Below are positions 52,268 to 61,753 of a DNA stretch of 64,000 nt, piece after piece. The position numbers were made by a program, and so were the translations under genes. Each line of letters starts with the position of its first letter. The first letter of the stretch is position 1. This DNA comes from Methanocella arvoryzae MRE50 (lineage in GTDB: Archaea; Halobacteriota; Methanocellia; Methanocellales; Methanocellaceae): the NCBI RefSeq assembly GCF_000063445.1, contig NC_009464.1, positions 496,001 to 560,000 on the forward strand, in the 5' to 3' direction. Below the pieces are notes generated by a model. It searched no databases and had not been told where the DNA came from. It saw only the letters and a program-made list of their open reading frames with translations.

Positions 52268-52337
52268 TGAATGCCGCAGAGATAGAGGTATCCTGTACTT
52301 TTTACAGGATTAACCGTAGTAAACGGTTTTAGGCGGC

Positions 52338-54893
52338 ATGCGAATTTTCACCTGTATGGCGGACTCGAAAGCGCCTGAGGCCGGTACTCGGCCGTTCTGG
52401 AGTGTGCCTCTGTCGGAGCTTTACATCCACCTCGGCTCCCGCCCGGAAGGGCTGAGGAGGGCGGAGGCCGAAGAGCGCCTGATGTCGATCGGCCCGAACA
52501 GGATCAAGCCAGTTAAGGGAGGCAACTCAGCCCGCCTATTCCTGAGCCAGTTCACCAGTCCCATCGTTCTCATCCTGCTGTTCGCCGCCGGCCTGTCGTT
52601 TTACCTGGGCGACATTCCAGATTCGGTCATTATTGCGGCCATAGTACTCGTTAGCGGCGCTCTGGGCTTCTGGCAGGAGTACGAAGCTTCAAACGCCGTA
52701 GAAGACTTGCTAGCCAGAGTACGGCTGAAAGCGAGAGTATTCAGAGACGGGCAGGAAGTGGAGGTGCCTTTTGAAGAGGTAGTGCCGGGGGACGTCGTCA
52801 TCCTTAATGCCGGAGATGGCGTGCCCGGCGACAGCGTGATCATCGACGCCAGGGACCTGTTCGTCGACGAAGCTGCGCTGACGGGGGAATCATATCCGGC
52901 AGAGAAATTTCCCGGAGTACTTCCGGGAGAGACGCCGCCGGCAGCGCGCTCGAACGTGCTGTTTATGGGCACTCACGTGAACAGCGGCACTGCCAGAGCG
53001 CTCGTAGTCAGGACAGGAAGATCGACCGAATTTGGCCGGGTATCCAGTCGGCTGATCTTACGGCAGCCCCCCACAGAGTTTGAACAGGGCGTCCGGCACT
53101 TCGGGTATCTCCTCATGGAGCTAACCCTGCTGCTAATCTTCGCAATATTCGCGATCAACGTCTTTCTGCACCGGCCGGTACTGGACTCTTTTATCTTTTC
53201 CCTGGCGCTGGCCGTTGGACTGACGCCGCAGCTCCTGCCCGCCATCATCAGCATCAACCTGGCGCAGGGCGCCAAAAAGATGGCCCGCCATAAAGTGATC
53301 GTTAAACAGCTCTCTGCCATTGAGAACTTCGGCAGCATGAACGTCCTCTGCTCGGATAAAACCGGCACTATCACCGAAGGTAAGGTTCGGTTTCACTCTG
53401 CCTCTGGCATCGATGGCAGGCACAGCGATAAGGCCCAGCTATACGCTTACCTGAACTCGTATTTCGAGAAAAGCTTTACCAGCCCGATAGACGATGCCTT
53501 ACTCTCAGCCTGCAGAAAGGACATATCGAAGTTCAAAGTGCTCGACGAAGTGCCTTACGATTTCGCCAGGAAACGGCTTAGTGTCCTGGTCTCGGACGGC
53601 AAGTCGAACGTTTTGATCACCAAAGGCGCCCTGAACAAGGTGCTGGAAACATGCGCTTCGGCGGAACTCCCTGACGGGAAGATCGTTCCCAGGGAGGCTG
53701 CAGCCGGCAGGATCGATGAGCTCTACCGGACTCTCAGCAGAGAAGGCTTACGCACGCTGGGGATCGCGTATAAGGATGCCGGCAACAGGGTATCAGTAAC
53801 CAAAGACGACGAGGTTGCTATGACATTCCTGGGGATTGTCGCCTTTAACGATCCCATCAAGTCTCACATTGTCGATACAGTCCGGGACATGAAACGGCAG
53901 GGCGTAGCCCTGAAGATCTTCACCGGGGACAACAGGCTGGTAGCGGCCTGCATTAGCGAGCGGCTCGGGCTCCGGCCTGGCATTATCACGGGCCCGGAGA
54001 TGTACCACATGACCGATGAAGCCCTGTGGGCGAGAGTCAACGACGTAGATGTTTTCGCCGAGGTCGAGCCGAACCAGAAGGAGCGCATCATCCACGTCCT
54101 AAAGATGGCGGGACACGTCGTCGGCTACATGGGAGATGGAATCAACGATGCGCCAGCCCTGCATGTGGCAGACGTAGGTATCTCGGTGGACAGTGCTGTC
54201 GACGTGGCGAAGGAAGCGGCAGCTATCGTGCTGCTCGAAAATGACCTCAAGGTACTGACTGACGGTATTGAAGAAGGTCGAAAGACCTTTGCTAATACCC
54301 TGAAGTACGTGTTCATGGCCACCAGCGCCAACTTCGGCAACATGTTCAGTATGGCGGGAGCTTCATTGATCCTGCCGTTTCTGCCGCTGCTCCCCAAGCA
54401 GATCCTGCTGACGAACCTGCTGACAGATTTTCCGGAAATGACCATCGCCACAGACTCGGTTGACAGCGAGCTGGTAGAGGTGCCGCGCAGGTGGAACATA
54501 GAATTCATCAAAAAGTTCATGCTCGTGTTCGGCCTCGTAAGCTCAATTTTCGATTTCGCTACCTTCGGAGTGCTGCTTCTGCTGCTGAACGCCACGCCTG
54601 ATCAGTTAAGGACCGGGTGGTTCGTCGAATCAGTCATTTCAGCCAGCCTTATCGTGCTGGTCATCCGCACCAGGCGGCCGTTCTTCCAGAGTAAGCCGAG
54701 CAGGTACTTAGTTGCAGCTACGCTGCTTATAGCATTGCTAGTCCTTATACTGCCCTACTCACCGCTGGCATGGCTGATGGGATTCGTGCCACTGCCAGCC
54801 CATTTCCTGATGGCACTGGCAGTCATCATAGTCCTTTACATCGGACTGGCAGAGGTGGCAAAAGCAGTATTTTATCGATATGTGAAATTTTAA
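52338..54893 (+). CDS. Cation-transporting P-type ATPase, MgtA-like
   Basis: An 851-residue P-type ATPase of the P3B/magnesium type. Actuator loop LTGESYPAEK, phosphorylation site CSDKTGTITEGK (Asp near residue 341), hinge GDGINDAP near 598, and the segment LLTNLLTDFPEMTIATDSVD, which lines the ion path in MgtA-like pumps. Four N-terminal and six C-terminal helices frame these domains. ATG 52356, six codons in, is an alternative start. Substrate magnesium is inferred from this branch, not shown. Confidence 0.9.
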   Translation: MRIFTCMADSKAPEAGTRPFWSVPLSELYIHLGSRPEGLRRAEAEERLMSIGPNRIKPVKGGNSARLFLSQFTSPIVLILLFAAGLSFYLGDIPDSVIIAAIVLVSGALGFWQEYEASNAVEDLLARVRLKARVFRDGQEVEVPFEEVVPGDVVILNAGDGVPGDSVIIDARDLFVDEAALTGESYPAEKFPGVLPGETPPAARSNVLFMGTHVNSGTARALVVRTGRSTEFGRVSSRLILRQPPTEFEQGVRHFGYLLMELTLLLIFAIFAINVFLHRPVLDSFIFSLALAVGLTPQLLPAIISINLAQGAKKMARHKVIVKQLSAIENFGSMNVLCSDKTGTITEGKVRFHSASGIDGRHSDKAQLYAYLNSYFEKSFTSPIDDALLSACRKDISKFKVLDEVPYDFARKRLSVLVSDGKSNVLITKGALNKVLETCASAELPDGKIVPREAAAGRIDELYRTLSREGLRTLGIAYKDAGNRVSVTKDDEVAMTFLGIVAFNDPIKSHIVDTVRDMKRQGVALKIFTGDNRLVAACISERLGLRPGIITGPEMYHMTDEALWARVNDVDVFAEVEPNQKERIIHVLKMAGHVVGYMGDGINDAPALHVADVGISVDSAVDVAKEAAAIVLLENDLKVLTDGIEEGRKTFANTLKYVFMATSANFGNMFSMAGASLILPFLPLLPKQILLTNLLTDFPEMTIATDSVDSELVEVPRRWNIEFIKKFMLVFGLVSSIFDFATFGVLLLLLNATPDQLRTGWFVESVISASLIVLVIRTRRPFFQSKPSRYLVAATLLIALLVLILPYSPLAWLMGFVPLPAHFLMALAVIIVLYIGLAEVAKAVFYRYVKF

Positions 54894-55002
54894 GGCGGCC
54901 ATAGACAACTACTGACAGAGCTATCGACTTTTAGGTAATCGTAATCTTATTAACCGATTAGGGCCAATAATAACTGCCATTTATGGCAATAGTGTGATAT
55001 CC

Positions 55003-55407
55003 ATGAGGAAACTGATCATTCTTGTCTCGATAATTGCCCTGACAGCCCTGGTTTGCGGCTGTTGTTCGGTCTGTAACTTCAGCAAAAGCATCAATACAGG
55101 CATGTCGAAGAAAACTTACACCCTGGATGGTTATACCTTCGAGGGAGTTGAGGTCGGCCTGAACGAAGGAAACGTATTAAAATACACCGTCAATTCGAAT
55201 GGCCCGTCGGTAGACATATACATCGTCGATGAGGATAACTACAAGCTCCTGCAGGCAAACTCCGAGGAGTGGGATTATATATACTATGATTATGCCGAGC
55301 CCTCAGTGTCCGGAGAATTCACGGCCTATGAAGATGGTACCTACTACTTCGTAATAGACAACTATAACGATGAGACTGCCATCGTGAGCACTGATCTCAG
55401 CTGGTAA
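55003..55407 (+). CDS. Secreted lipoprotein-like small protein
   Basis: A 134-residue protein from ATG 55003. The hydrophobic signal ends at LVCGCC, a lipobox-like cysteine cluster, followed by two more cysteines, so it may be lipid-anchored outside. The rest is a beta-rich acidic domain with a tail reminiscent of GOLD/emp24-type sandwiches (YEDGTYYFVIDNYNDETA). No firm family. GTG 54994 is a less likely start. Monocistronic. Confidence 0.65.
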   Translation: MRKLIILVSIIALTALVCGCCSVCNFSKSINTGMSKKTYTLDGYTFEGVEVGLNEGNVLKYTVNSNGPSVDIYIVDEDNYKLLQANSEEWDYIYYDYAEPSVSGEFTAYEDGTYYFVIDNYNDETAIVSTDLSW

Positions 55408-55484
55408 GTGGAGCGAATCGCAGGTAGCCCGGGATGCGGCTTGCAGCTTACAGCATCAAGCCGCTTTTCGCTACTTCTTCTTTT

Positions 55485-56156
55485 TTAGTCCAGCACGTTC
55501 TTCTTGAACTCGTCCCAGCCGATACGGTCGATGAAAGCGCCCATGCGTTCTCGCTCCTTCCCGTTGGTCCGGTAGTACTGGATGATCTTTTCGGCGAGCG
55601 TCTTCGCCTGGTCAATAGTAAGCCCGTCCACCAGCTCTCTGCCGATCCGGGGAGTCCTGCCCCCGTCTCCGCCGACTATGCACTTGAAGCCTTTGCCGGT
55701 GCCGAGGAAGCCAAGGTCCTTCAGCCAGGATTCTCCGCAACTGTTAGGACAGCCGGAGACGCCGATCTTGAACTTGGAGGGCGTGGTCATGCCATGGTAC
55801 GCGGAGTCAAGCGCCAGGCCCAGTCCTACGCTGTCCTGTACGCCCCTCTTGCAGAAGGTGGTGCCGGGGCAGACTTTGATGCTCCTGACACACATGCCCA
55901 CGGCTGCGCCCGGCTTGATCCCCAGGTCTGTCCAGGCTTTGTCGATGTCTTCTTCCTTGAGCCCGACAATTGCGATGCGCTGAGCACCAGTGATCTTGAT
56001 GGCAGCGGCGTGATATTTATCTGCCACGTCTGCGAGCTTTCTCAGGGTGTTGGAATCGCAGATGCCTCCCGCAATATGGGGTGCGATGGCGTAGGTTTCC
56101 TTATCCCTCTGTAAAATGGCGGCTTTATCCAGTAAGTCCTTCTTTGTGATCATCAT
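55485..56156 (-). CDS. Small siroheme/[4Fe-4S] sulfite-reductase-like protein
   Basis: A 223-residue member of the nitrite/sulfite reductase superfamily. A ferredoxin-like half is followed by the siroheme-cluster ligands: CX5C at C96-C102 (CPGTTFC) and CX3C at C136-C140 (CPNSC). Methanogens have several such small proteins (Dsr-like proteins) with uncertain roles; sulfite or nitrite reduction, or siroheme-like chemistry, are possible. No partner electron-carrier gene is adjacent. Confidence 0.87.
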   Translation of the reverse strand: MMITKKDLLDKAAILQRDKETYAIAPHIAGGICDSNTLRKLADVADKYHAAAIKITGAQRIAIVGLKEEDIDKAWTDLGIKPGAAVGMCVRSIKVCPGTTFCKRGVQDSVGLGLALDSAYHGMTTPSKFKIGVSGCPNSCGESWLKDLGFLGTGKGFKCIVGGDGGRTPRIGRELVDGLTIDQAKTLAEKIIQYYRTNGKERERMGAFIDRIGWDEFKKNVLD

Positions 56157-56242
56157 ATCAACTCTTGGAAAATGCTAGATTGCAATATAGTCGCAAGAGT
56201 ATTATAAGTAGCATTTATATAATTCTTTTTACAAAATAGTCG

Positions 56243-56258
56243 GGCGGCCTGTGCCGCC
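56243..56258 (-). terminator. Stem-loop after the 49-residue protein gene
   Basis: GGCGGC/GCCGCC stem with a four-base loop, directly past the stop at 56260 on the minus strand. Confidence 0.5.
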
Positions 56259-56259
56259 A

Positions 56260-56409
56260 CTAAACACCGTGCACGACTTTCTCACTCACTATATCCCCGT
56301 CCTTCAACTCGTAGATATAAGTCCTGTTGGTGTTCACACAGTAGTTCACAGCCACGATCATACTGTCGTCGTCTGTTGCAATAGTCTGCCTTTCAAGTGT
56401 CTGTTCCAT
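56260..56409 (-). CDS. Very small conserved-looking protein
   Basis: A 49-residue ORF starting at ATG 56409, with GGTGA a few bases upstream, so the start is well supported. A longer frame to 56628 exists but the extra part has no ribosome site and no family look. The peptide has VAVNYCVNTNRTYIYELKDG, consistent with a tiny beta-hairpin protein. Unknown function; it is downstream of a compact hairpin-rich gap and before the reductase gene. Confidence 0.6.
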   Translation of the reverse strand: MEQTLERQTIATDDDSMIVAVNYCVNTNRTYIYELKDGDIVSEKVVHGV

Positions 56410-56765
56410 CTGTATCACCGTTTGTGTTCTGGAAGCAGACTGTAATATAAAAATCACATTATTTAATGCTGGCCAAGGATTTTTCAAAAATATCGGTGAT
56501 AACCCCTGTGAAAAAGCGGAGTTCAGGAGCAAGGTATAAATACGCCAGGCGAAAAATGGCCCGGAGCAGTTGCTTTTGCTATCCAGGCGGTTAGTAGTCC
56601 TGCAAAGCCCGGATAGATGCACGATCAACGTGCAAATTCACCTCAGGCTCCCGACCATTAATACTACTACCACTACGACAGGCGCACCAGAACTTCTTCT
56701 ACAGTCCTGCCTGCCACACAGGGCATGAGGGATACGATAACCCTGATGCCCGGTGCGATAAATTA
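56410..56765. other. Intergenic region between small protein and glutaredoxin genes
   Basis: A plus-strand TATA-like GGTATAAATACG is present near 56534-56545, without a credible ORF after it, so a small RNA is possible. A hairpin at 56721-56751 follows the glutaredoxin gene on the minus strand. Confidence 0.35.
56721..56751 (-). terminator. Stem-loop after the glutaredoxin-like gene
   Basis: GGGCATgAGGG pairs with CCCTgATGCCC around a nine-base loop (one G-G mismatch), 15 bases beyond the stop at 56766. Confidence 0.5.
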
Positions 56766-57011
56766 TCACTTATTTTCGGCAAGCAGCTTATCTACTTCCG
56801 CCGGGTCGAAGCCGATGAGCTTCTTATCCCCCATCACCAGGAGCGGGGTAACCCTGACCTTGTAGACCTTCGTCAGCTCGTTGAACGCGTCTTTACTGGC
56901 TGTAATATCCATGTCCTCGAACTCGACTCTCTTCTTCTTCAGGTACTCTTTCAGATCGTTGCACGCCGGGCATGTCGGCTGAGAAAAAACTCTTACCTTT
57001 GCTGCCATCAT
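56766..57011 (-). CDS. Glutaredoxin-like thioredoxin-fold protein
   Basis: An 81-residue cytosolic redox protein. The active-site motif is CPAC (C14-x2-C17) in VFSQPTCPACNDLKEYL, with the cis-proline segment VRVTPLLVMGDKKLIGFDP near the C-terminus. Small size fits archaeal glutaredoxin/thioredoxin hybrids (NrdH-like). GGAGAG before ATG 57011 supports the start; ATG 57008 is the next codon. Confidence 0.9.
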   Translation of the reverse strand: MMAAKVRVFSQPTCPACNDLKEYLKKKRVEFEDMDITASKDAFNELTKVYKVRVTPLLVMGDKKLIGFDPAEVDKLLAENK

Positions 57012-57204
57012 TGATCTCTCCAGACGGTTGTCTCTGCTAAGATAAATCCTTATTGGCCTGCTCTACACCATGTTCTCATGCACTCTCATGGCCCTCCCCT
57101 CACCGCGATTTGCCCGGGACAACATTTTACAGAGGCCGGCCTTCACTTCACATGCGGGGCATAATCCACACATATCACTATAGTGTCCCGGGAGAGGTGA
57201 AACT

Positions 57205-57381
57205 ATGGCAGAAGAAAAGGGTGAGATGACTGTCGAGGAAGCAGGCCGTAAGGGCGGCCACAAGGGCGGAGAGAAGGTGAAGGAAAAGTACGGCCCCGAA
57301 TTCTATTCGAAGATCGGCCATAAAGGCGGGCAGAAGGTCAAGGAGCTTATTGAGAAGGGCAAAGAGGAAGAGAGCAGGTAA
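57205..57381 (+). CDS. KGG-repeat stress protein
   Basis: A 58-residue, highly charged protein. It contains two KGG-type repeats, GRKGGHKGGEKV and KIGHKGGQKV, each preceded by a helical segment, as in general-stress proteins of the KGG family (desiccation or stress linked). GGTGA at 57196-57200, four bases before the ATG, supports translation. The protein is probably disordered or helical. No neighbouring gene suggests a specific process. Confidence 0.85.
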   Translation: MAEEKGEMTVEEAGRKGGHKGGEKVKEKYGPEFYSKIGHKGGQKVKELIEKGKEEESR

Positions 57382-57474
57382 GCTCCTTTACTATCCAGTT
57401 CTGGCTCTGGATTATCGTACTACCCGGCGGCCTGCAGAAAAGTATTTGCAGGGCGAGCCCGATACCACGTACCG

Positions 57475-57795
57475 ATGGTCACCAGAAAGCCGGCAGAGCC
57501 AGGGCTTAAACAAAAGATCACAAGGCCGATAACGTCTAAGCTGACAGAGGATACCAGGAGCCTGTCGCCTTTTCGCACGGCAAGCGATCTCATGAAGGAG
57601 GAAAAGAGCTGCTCGGAGAACGAGCGGCGCCTCCAGCGCTGGGCGGAACTGATGATCCGCGACAGGAAGCTGGCGCCAGGCTGGAAAGAAGACCGGGACG
57701 CCATGGCAACCGTCAGGTGGATCAGCGACAGGAACGCGGCTATGCCGGAGGCTGTAAAGCCGAAGAAAAGTAAGGCCCGCTCAGGCGAAGATTGA
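57475..57795 (+). CDS. Hypothetical charged protein
   Basis: A 106-residue ORF from ATG 57475, rich in Lys, Arg and Glu, with a helical middle (NERRLQRWAELMIRDRKLAPGW) and a basic tail (KPKKSKARSG). No ribosome-binding site is evident before the ATG, about 94 bases after the KGG stop. No family recognised; could be a nucleic-acid-binding protein. Coding potential is judged mainly by codon preference like its neighbours. Confidence 0.5.
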   Translation: MVTRKPAEPGLKQKITRPITSKLTEDTRSLSPFRTASDLMKEEKSCSENERRLQRWAELMIRDRKLAPGWKEDRDAMATVRWISDRNAAMPEAVKPKKSKARSGED

Positions 57796-57897
57796 GTGTG
57801 GTGGCTGACAGCAGCTACAGCTGATAACAGTCACAGCCGATAGCAGCCGCAAGTATTCTTTATATATCAGCAGGCGTTATGATATTCCTGAACTCTG

Positions 57898-59361
57898 ATG
57901 TCCGACGTTTTCGAGATCACTGAAAAGGACCTTTTAGGCAGAATTGGCAAGCTATACACGCCGCATGGTATAGTGGAGACACCGACAGTAATGCCGGTGA
58001 TCAACCCCAACCTGCGACTGATCGAGCCCCGTGAGCTGAAGAGATACGGGGCCCAGATGCTCATCACTAACTCTTATATTATTTATCGTACGGAGCGCCT
58101 AAGAGAGGCGGCACTGTCTAAAGGCCTGCACGAGATGCTGGACTTCGACGGGCCGATCATGACGGACTCCGGCTCGTTCCAGCTCTCGGTCTACGGCTCG
58201 GTAGAAGTTGACAACCCGGGCATCGTATCGTTCGAGCGGGACATCGGCACAGACATCGGGGTGCCGCTGGACATCCCTACACCGCCTGACGTGCCTTACG
58301 CCCGTGCCCGGGAAGAGCTTGAGATCACGCTGGCCAGGGAGGCCGAGGCTAAAGCATACAAAGGCGACATGCTGCTGGCCGGCCCGGTGCAGGGCTCCAC
58401 CCATCTCGACCTCAGAGAGGAGGCGGCGAGGCGGACGTACGAGATCGGGTTCGACATTTACCCGCTCGGGGCGGTCGTGCCACTGATGGAAACTTACAGG
58501 TATAAAGACATGGTAGACGTGATCGTCCGATCAAAGATGGGGCTTGGCCCGGACGCAGTCGTCCACCTGTTTGGCGCGGGCCACCCGATGATGCTTGCGC
58601 TGGCAGTGGCCCTGGGCTGCGACCTGTTCGACAGCGCCGCTTACGCGCTCTACGCTAAAGACGGACGGTACCTGACAGTCGACGGTACATACCACATCGG
58701 CCAGCTGACCCACCTGCCGTGCTCCTGCCCCGTATGCATGGCTCACACGGCGAAGGAGATCGCAGGCATGGACGACGCCACGAGGACAAGGCTGCTCGCC
58801 GAGCACAACCTCTATGTGACCTTTGCCGAAATCCGCCTTATCAAGCAGAGCATCCTCGACGGGGACCTGATGGAGCTGGTAGAGCGCAGGTGCAGGAGCC
58901 ACCCCAGAATGCTGTCCGGCTTAAAGCAGATGATGAATTACTCGGCGTACATAGAGAAGTTCGACCGGGTGACGAAATCGTCATTCTTCTACCTGGGCCC
59001 GGAGTCTGCCCGCCGGCCGGAAGTCATACACTATAACCGGCTTCTGAAAAACCTGCAGGTAAGCGGAAAAGTTCTCATCACGACCAGGCGGGACGTGGAC
59101 TCCAGAGGCTTCGACAGGGTATTTCACGTCAAGGCGCCCTTCGGCGTATTTCCCGAGGAGCTGAGCGAAAGCTACCCGATCGGCCAGTCGGAGGTCATAC
59201 CCGAGCTCGACTGCGAAGCCCGGGAGGCCGCACTGCAGAACATCGCCGACTTCATCAGTTCCCATCCCGGCACGCAATTTACTTTCGCCTACGACCAGCC
59301 CTGGGAATGCCAGTCCATAGAGCGGCTGGCAGCAATCGCCGGCCTGATAAGGCTCGGGTAA
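57898..59361 (+). CDS. tgtA: Archaeosine tRNA-guanine transglycosylase
   Basis: Exchanges G15 of archaeal tRNAs for preQ0, a precursor of archaeosine. The 487 residues hold the TGT barrel: LRLIEPRELKRYGAQMLITN, the active-site Asp in PIMTDSGSFQLSVYG, GPVQGSTHLDLREEAA, and the zinc ligands CSCPVCMAH. A C1-like region follows, but the RNA-binding PUA domain of the long archaeal form is absent, so it may be encoded separately (the split-gene arrangement known in several archaea). Confidence 0.95.
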   Translation: MSDVFEITEKDLLGRIGKLYTPHGIVETPTVMPVINPNLRLIEPRELKRYGAQMLITNSYIIYRTERLREAALSKGLHEMLDFDGPIMTDSGSFQLSVYGSVEVDNPGIVSFERDIGTDIGVPLDIPTPPDVPYARAREELEITLAREAEAKAYKGDMLLAGPVQGSTHLDLREEAARRTYEIGFDIYPLGAVVPLMETYRYKDMVDVIVRSKMGLGPDAVVHLFGAGHPMMLALAVALGCDLFDSAAYALYAKDGRYLTVDGTYHIGQLTHLPCSCPVCMAHTAKEIAGMDDATRTRLLAEHNLYVTFAEIRLIKQSILDGDLMELVERRCRSHPRMLSGLKQMMNYSAYIEKFDRVTKSSFFYLGPESARRPEVIHYNRLLKNLQVSGKVLITTRRDVDSRGFDRVFHVKAPFGVFPEELSESYPIGQSEVIPELDCEAREAALQNIADFISSHPGTQFTFAYDQPWECQSIERLAAIAGLIRLG

Positions 59362-59447
59362 GCCGGCTTTTCTTCTTTTTTACCGCTCTCCTGCTACCGA
59401 AGCTATATCAATTGATGCGCTTATTAGATAATGACTGTGTGATTTTT

Positions 59448-60485
59448 ATGGGCTACGACATCGATCTCGAAATAAGCAGCTACGAACAGGCGGTTAAGAC
59501 CAGACCCGGGGATGCGGATGCCAGGCGAGCCCTGGGGCTGGCCTACGGCATTAAAGGCCGCTATAGCGATGCAGTGCGGGAACTTGAAGAAGCGGCGAAG
59601 CTGAGGCCGGACAGTGCCGAGATCCACTACAGCCTTGGCATCGCCTACGATGCCCTCGGCGAGACGAAAAAGGCGTCCCAGGAGTTCCGCAAGGCTGTCG
59701 AGCTGAAAGACGATTACGTAGAGGCGAGGCTGAGCCTGGCCATCACCCTCAACGAGCTCGGGCTGGTCGACGACGCGCTCCCGGTCTTCACAGAGCTTGT
59801 CAAGCAGGCGCCCAACCTGCCGGAAGCCCGGGTGGGCTTTGCCATCTCCCTGATGGCCGCCGGATACCTGGACGATGCCATCGAGATGCTGCAGGAAGCA
59901 GTCAAGCTCAACCCGGAGTACTTCGACGCCTACATGCTGCTGGCCGGCGCTTATGCAGATAAGGGAGACCTGCGGGAAGCGGAAAACGCCTACAAGCAGG
60001 CAGTCAAAGCCAACCCCTCCAGCCCCGATGCATATTACAACCTTGCAGTCACCCAGTCCGAGAGAAACCTGCTCACCGAAGCCATCCAGAACTACCGCAT
60101 CGCAATCCAGCACAGCCCGGACTTTCTGGAAGCCCATTACAACCTGGGCCTGCTGCTCGATGATAAAGGCCTGGTAGACGAGGCGATCAGGGAATACGAG
60201 ACGACTCTGGACCTGGACCCTGATTTCCCGGATGCCTACAACCGCCTGGGCTGGGACTACGCCAGGATGGGCGACCCGGCAAAAGCCCGGGAATTCTACG
60301 AGAAAGCCATCGCCCTCGACGAGCACTTCGTCCAGGCACACCTAAACCTCGGCAGCCTCTTCCTGGAACAGAAACAATACGAGGATGCCATACGGGAGTT
60401 TGAAACAGTGCAGAAGATCGACCCCGACAACGGGGAGGCCAAAAACTATCTGGCTACAGCAAGGTATAAGCTCGGAATAATATAA
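59448..60485 (+). CDS. Tetratricopeptide repeat protein
   Basis: A 345-residue protein made of about ten 34-residue TPR units from near the start (SYEQAVKTRPGDADARRALG) to the end. Each has the small-residue pattern of helix A/B, for example AHYNLGLLLDDKGLVDEAI. No signal or membrane helix; a protein-interaction scaffold. ATG 59448 is preferred; a longer frame from 59307 overlaps tgtA. Convergent with another TPR gene, with an inverted repeat between. Confidence 0.85.
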   Translation: MGYDIDLEISSYEQAVKTRPGDADARRALGLAYGIKGRYSDAVRELEEAAKLRPDSAEIHYSLGIAYDALGETKKASQEFRKAVELKDDYVEARLSLAITLNELGLVDDALPVFTELVKQAPNLPEARVGFAISLMAAGYLDDAIEMLQEAVKLNPEYFDAYMLLAGAYADKGDLREAENAYKQAVKANPSSPDAYYNLAVTQSERNLLTEAIQNYRIAIQHSPDFLEAHYNLGLLLDDKGLVDEAIREYETTLDLDPDFPDAYNRLGWDYARMGDPAKAREFYEKAIALDEHFVQAHLNLGSLFLEQKQYEDAIREFETVQKIDPDNGEAKNYLATARYKLGII

Positions 60486-60518
60486 CAGGTAGATTTCCAG
60501 CCCGATTGTTTCCTTATG

Positions 60519-60588
60519 CCTGAACGAACGCCGTGCTGCGACGCCAAATGCTGGAGACAGCCATCAGCCGGCCCGGCACGACGTTCGT
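60519..60588. terminator. Inverted repeat between convergent TPR genes
   Basis: Left arm CGAACGCCGTGCTGCG (about 60524-60539) and right arm CGGCACGACGTTCG (about 60575-60588) are imperfectly complementary. The arms resemble the 17-bp ends of foldback element B. Likely shared 3' signal. Confidence 0.45.
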
Positions 60589-60598
60589 CATATCCGTA

Positions 60599-61696
60599 CT
60601 ATTTATTCTCAACCGCTTTGATCGCGCTCTCCAGGGAAGGATCGAGCTTTAAGGCTTTCTCATAGTTCTGTTTCGCCTCTTTCTCGAACCCAAGCTTAGA
60701 GAACGCATTTCCCAGCTCAAGATACGCAATAGCGCTCTCTGGACGAGCCTCTGCCGCTGATGCCAGTTCCCTGATCGCCTCCTCGTACCTGCCGAGGGTC
60801 ATGTGGACTCTGCCCAGGCTCAGGTTGGCCTCGTACATGCCAGGCTGGACGGCCAGCGCCTCCCGGTATTCCTTGACCGCCTCGCCCATCAGGCCTTTCT
60901 GCTCGTACACCTGGGCCAGCTTCAGGTGGGCCTCCTCAAGGTAGGGGTTGAGTCGGATCGCTTCCCGGAACTCGAAAGCCGCCTCGTTCAGCTTGCCGTC
61001 GGTAAACAGGTTGCTGCCCATCGCCATATGCGGATCCGGGAATTCAGGGTCGAGCCGGATAGCCTCTGCAAACTCAGTATTTGCAGGGTCCAGGTCCCCT
61101 TTCATGCTCAGGGCCAGGCCGAGGTCGAAGTGGCACACGGCATCCTGAGGCTTTTCTGCTATGGCGTGCCGGAAAGCGGCGATCGCCTCGTCCAGCCTGC
61201 CCTGCAGGCCATAGGTCCTGCCAAGAGCAGTATACGCATCTGCGTAGGAGGGCTTGAGCGAGATAGTCTTTTTCAGTTCTTCGATTGCCTCATCGTCCCT
61301 GTCCATGCGCAGGTAAACTAGACCGAGCCGATAGTGGGCGAGATGCTGCTGCGGGTCGATTTCCAGTGATCTTTGCAGTTCGGCGAGGGCTTCGTCCAGC
61401 CTGCCCAGGCAGTAGTACAGGTTACCGAGATCACTGTGCGCTCCGGGATGTTTATCGTCTATCCTCAGGGCGTCCTTGAAGCTCTTCTCCGCTTCTTCCA
61501 AATTACCCGTAGCGCACTGCACGCAGGCTAACCCATAGTAGGCATCTGTGCAGTCTGGCTTCAGCTTGAGGGCTTTATGAAAATGTGCTAAGGCATTGTC
61601 GTACTGGCCGCTCATGGCATAGACGTTGCCCGAGGCTACGAGCCCTTCGGGGCTGTTCCTGTCCTCGATCTCTTTCTTGTTATAGTCCCTGAGCAT
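60599..61696 (-). CDS. Tetratricopeptide repeat protein
   Basis: A 365-residue protein with about ten TPR units (for example AHYRLGLVYLRMDRDDEAI and AVCHFDLGLALSMKGDLDPA). Soluble, no catalytic domain. It is a paralogue of the convergent TPR gene but more divergent at the N-terminus (LRDYNKKEIEDRN). Both likely mediate protein complexes; the partner is unknown. Confidence 0.85.
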   Translation of the reverse strand: MLRDYNKKEIEDRNSPEGLVASGNVYAMSGQYDNALAHFHKALKLKPDCTDAYYGLACVQCATGNLEEAEKSFKDALRIDDKHPGAHSDLGNLYYCLGRLDEALAELQRSLEIDPQQHLAHYRLGLVYLRMDRDDEAIEELKKTISLKPSYADAYTALGRTYGLQGRLDEAIAAFRHAIAEKPQDAVCHFDLGLALSMKGDLDPANTEFAEAIRLDPEFPDPHMAMGSNLFTDGKLNEAAFEFREAIRLNPYLEEAHLKLAQVYEQKGLMGEAVKEYREALAVQPGMYEANLSLGRVHMTLGRYEEAIRELASAAEARPESAIAYLELGNAFSKLGFEKEAKQNYEKALKLDPSLESAIKAVENK

Positions 61697-61753
61697 GAGT
61701 AATAGATAGACTTTTTAGGCTATGTACTTTAAGGTAAAAAAGAAGGAAACAGG

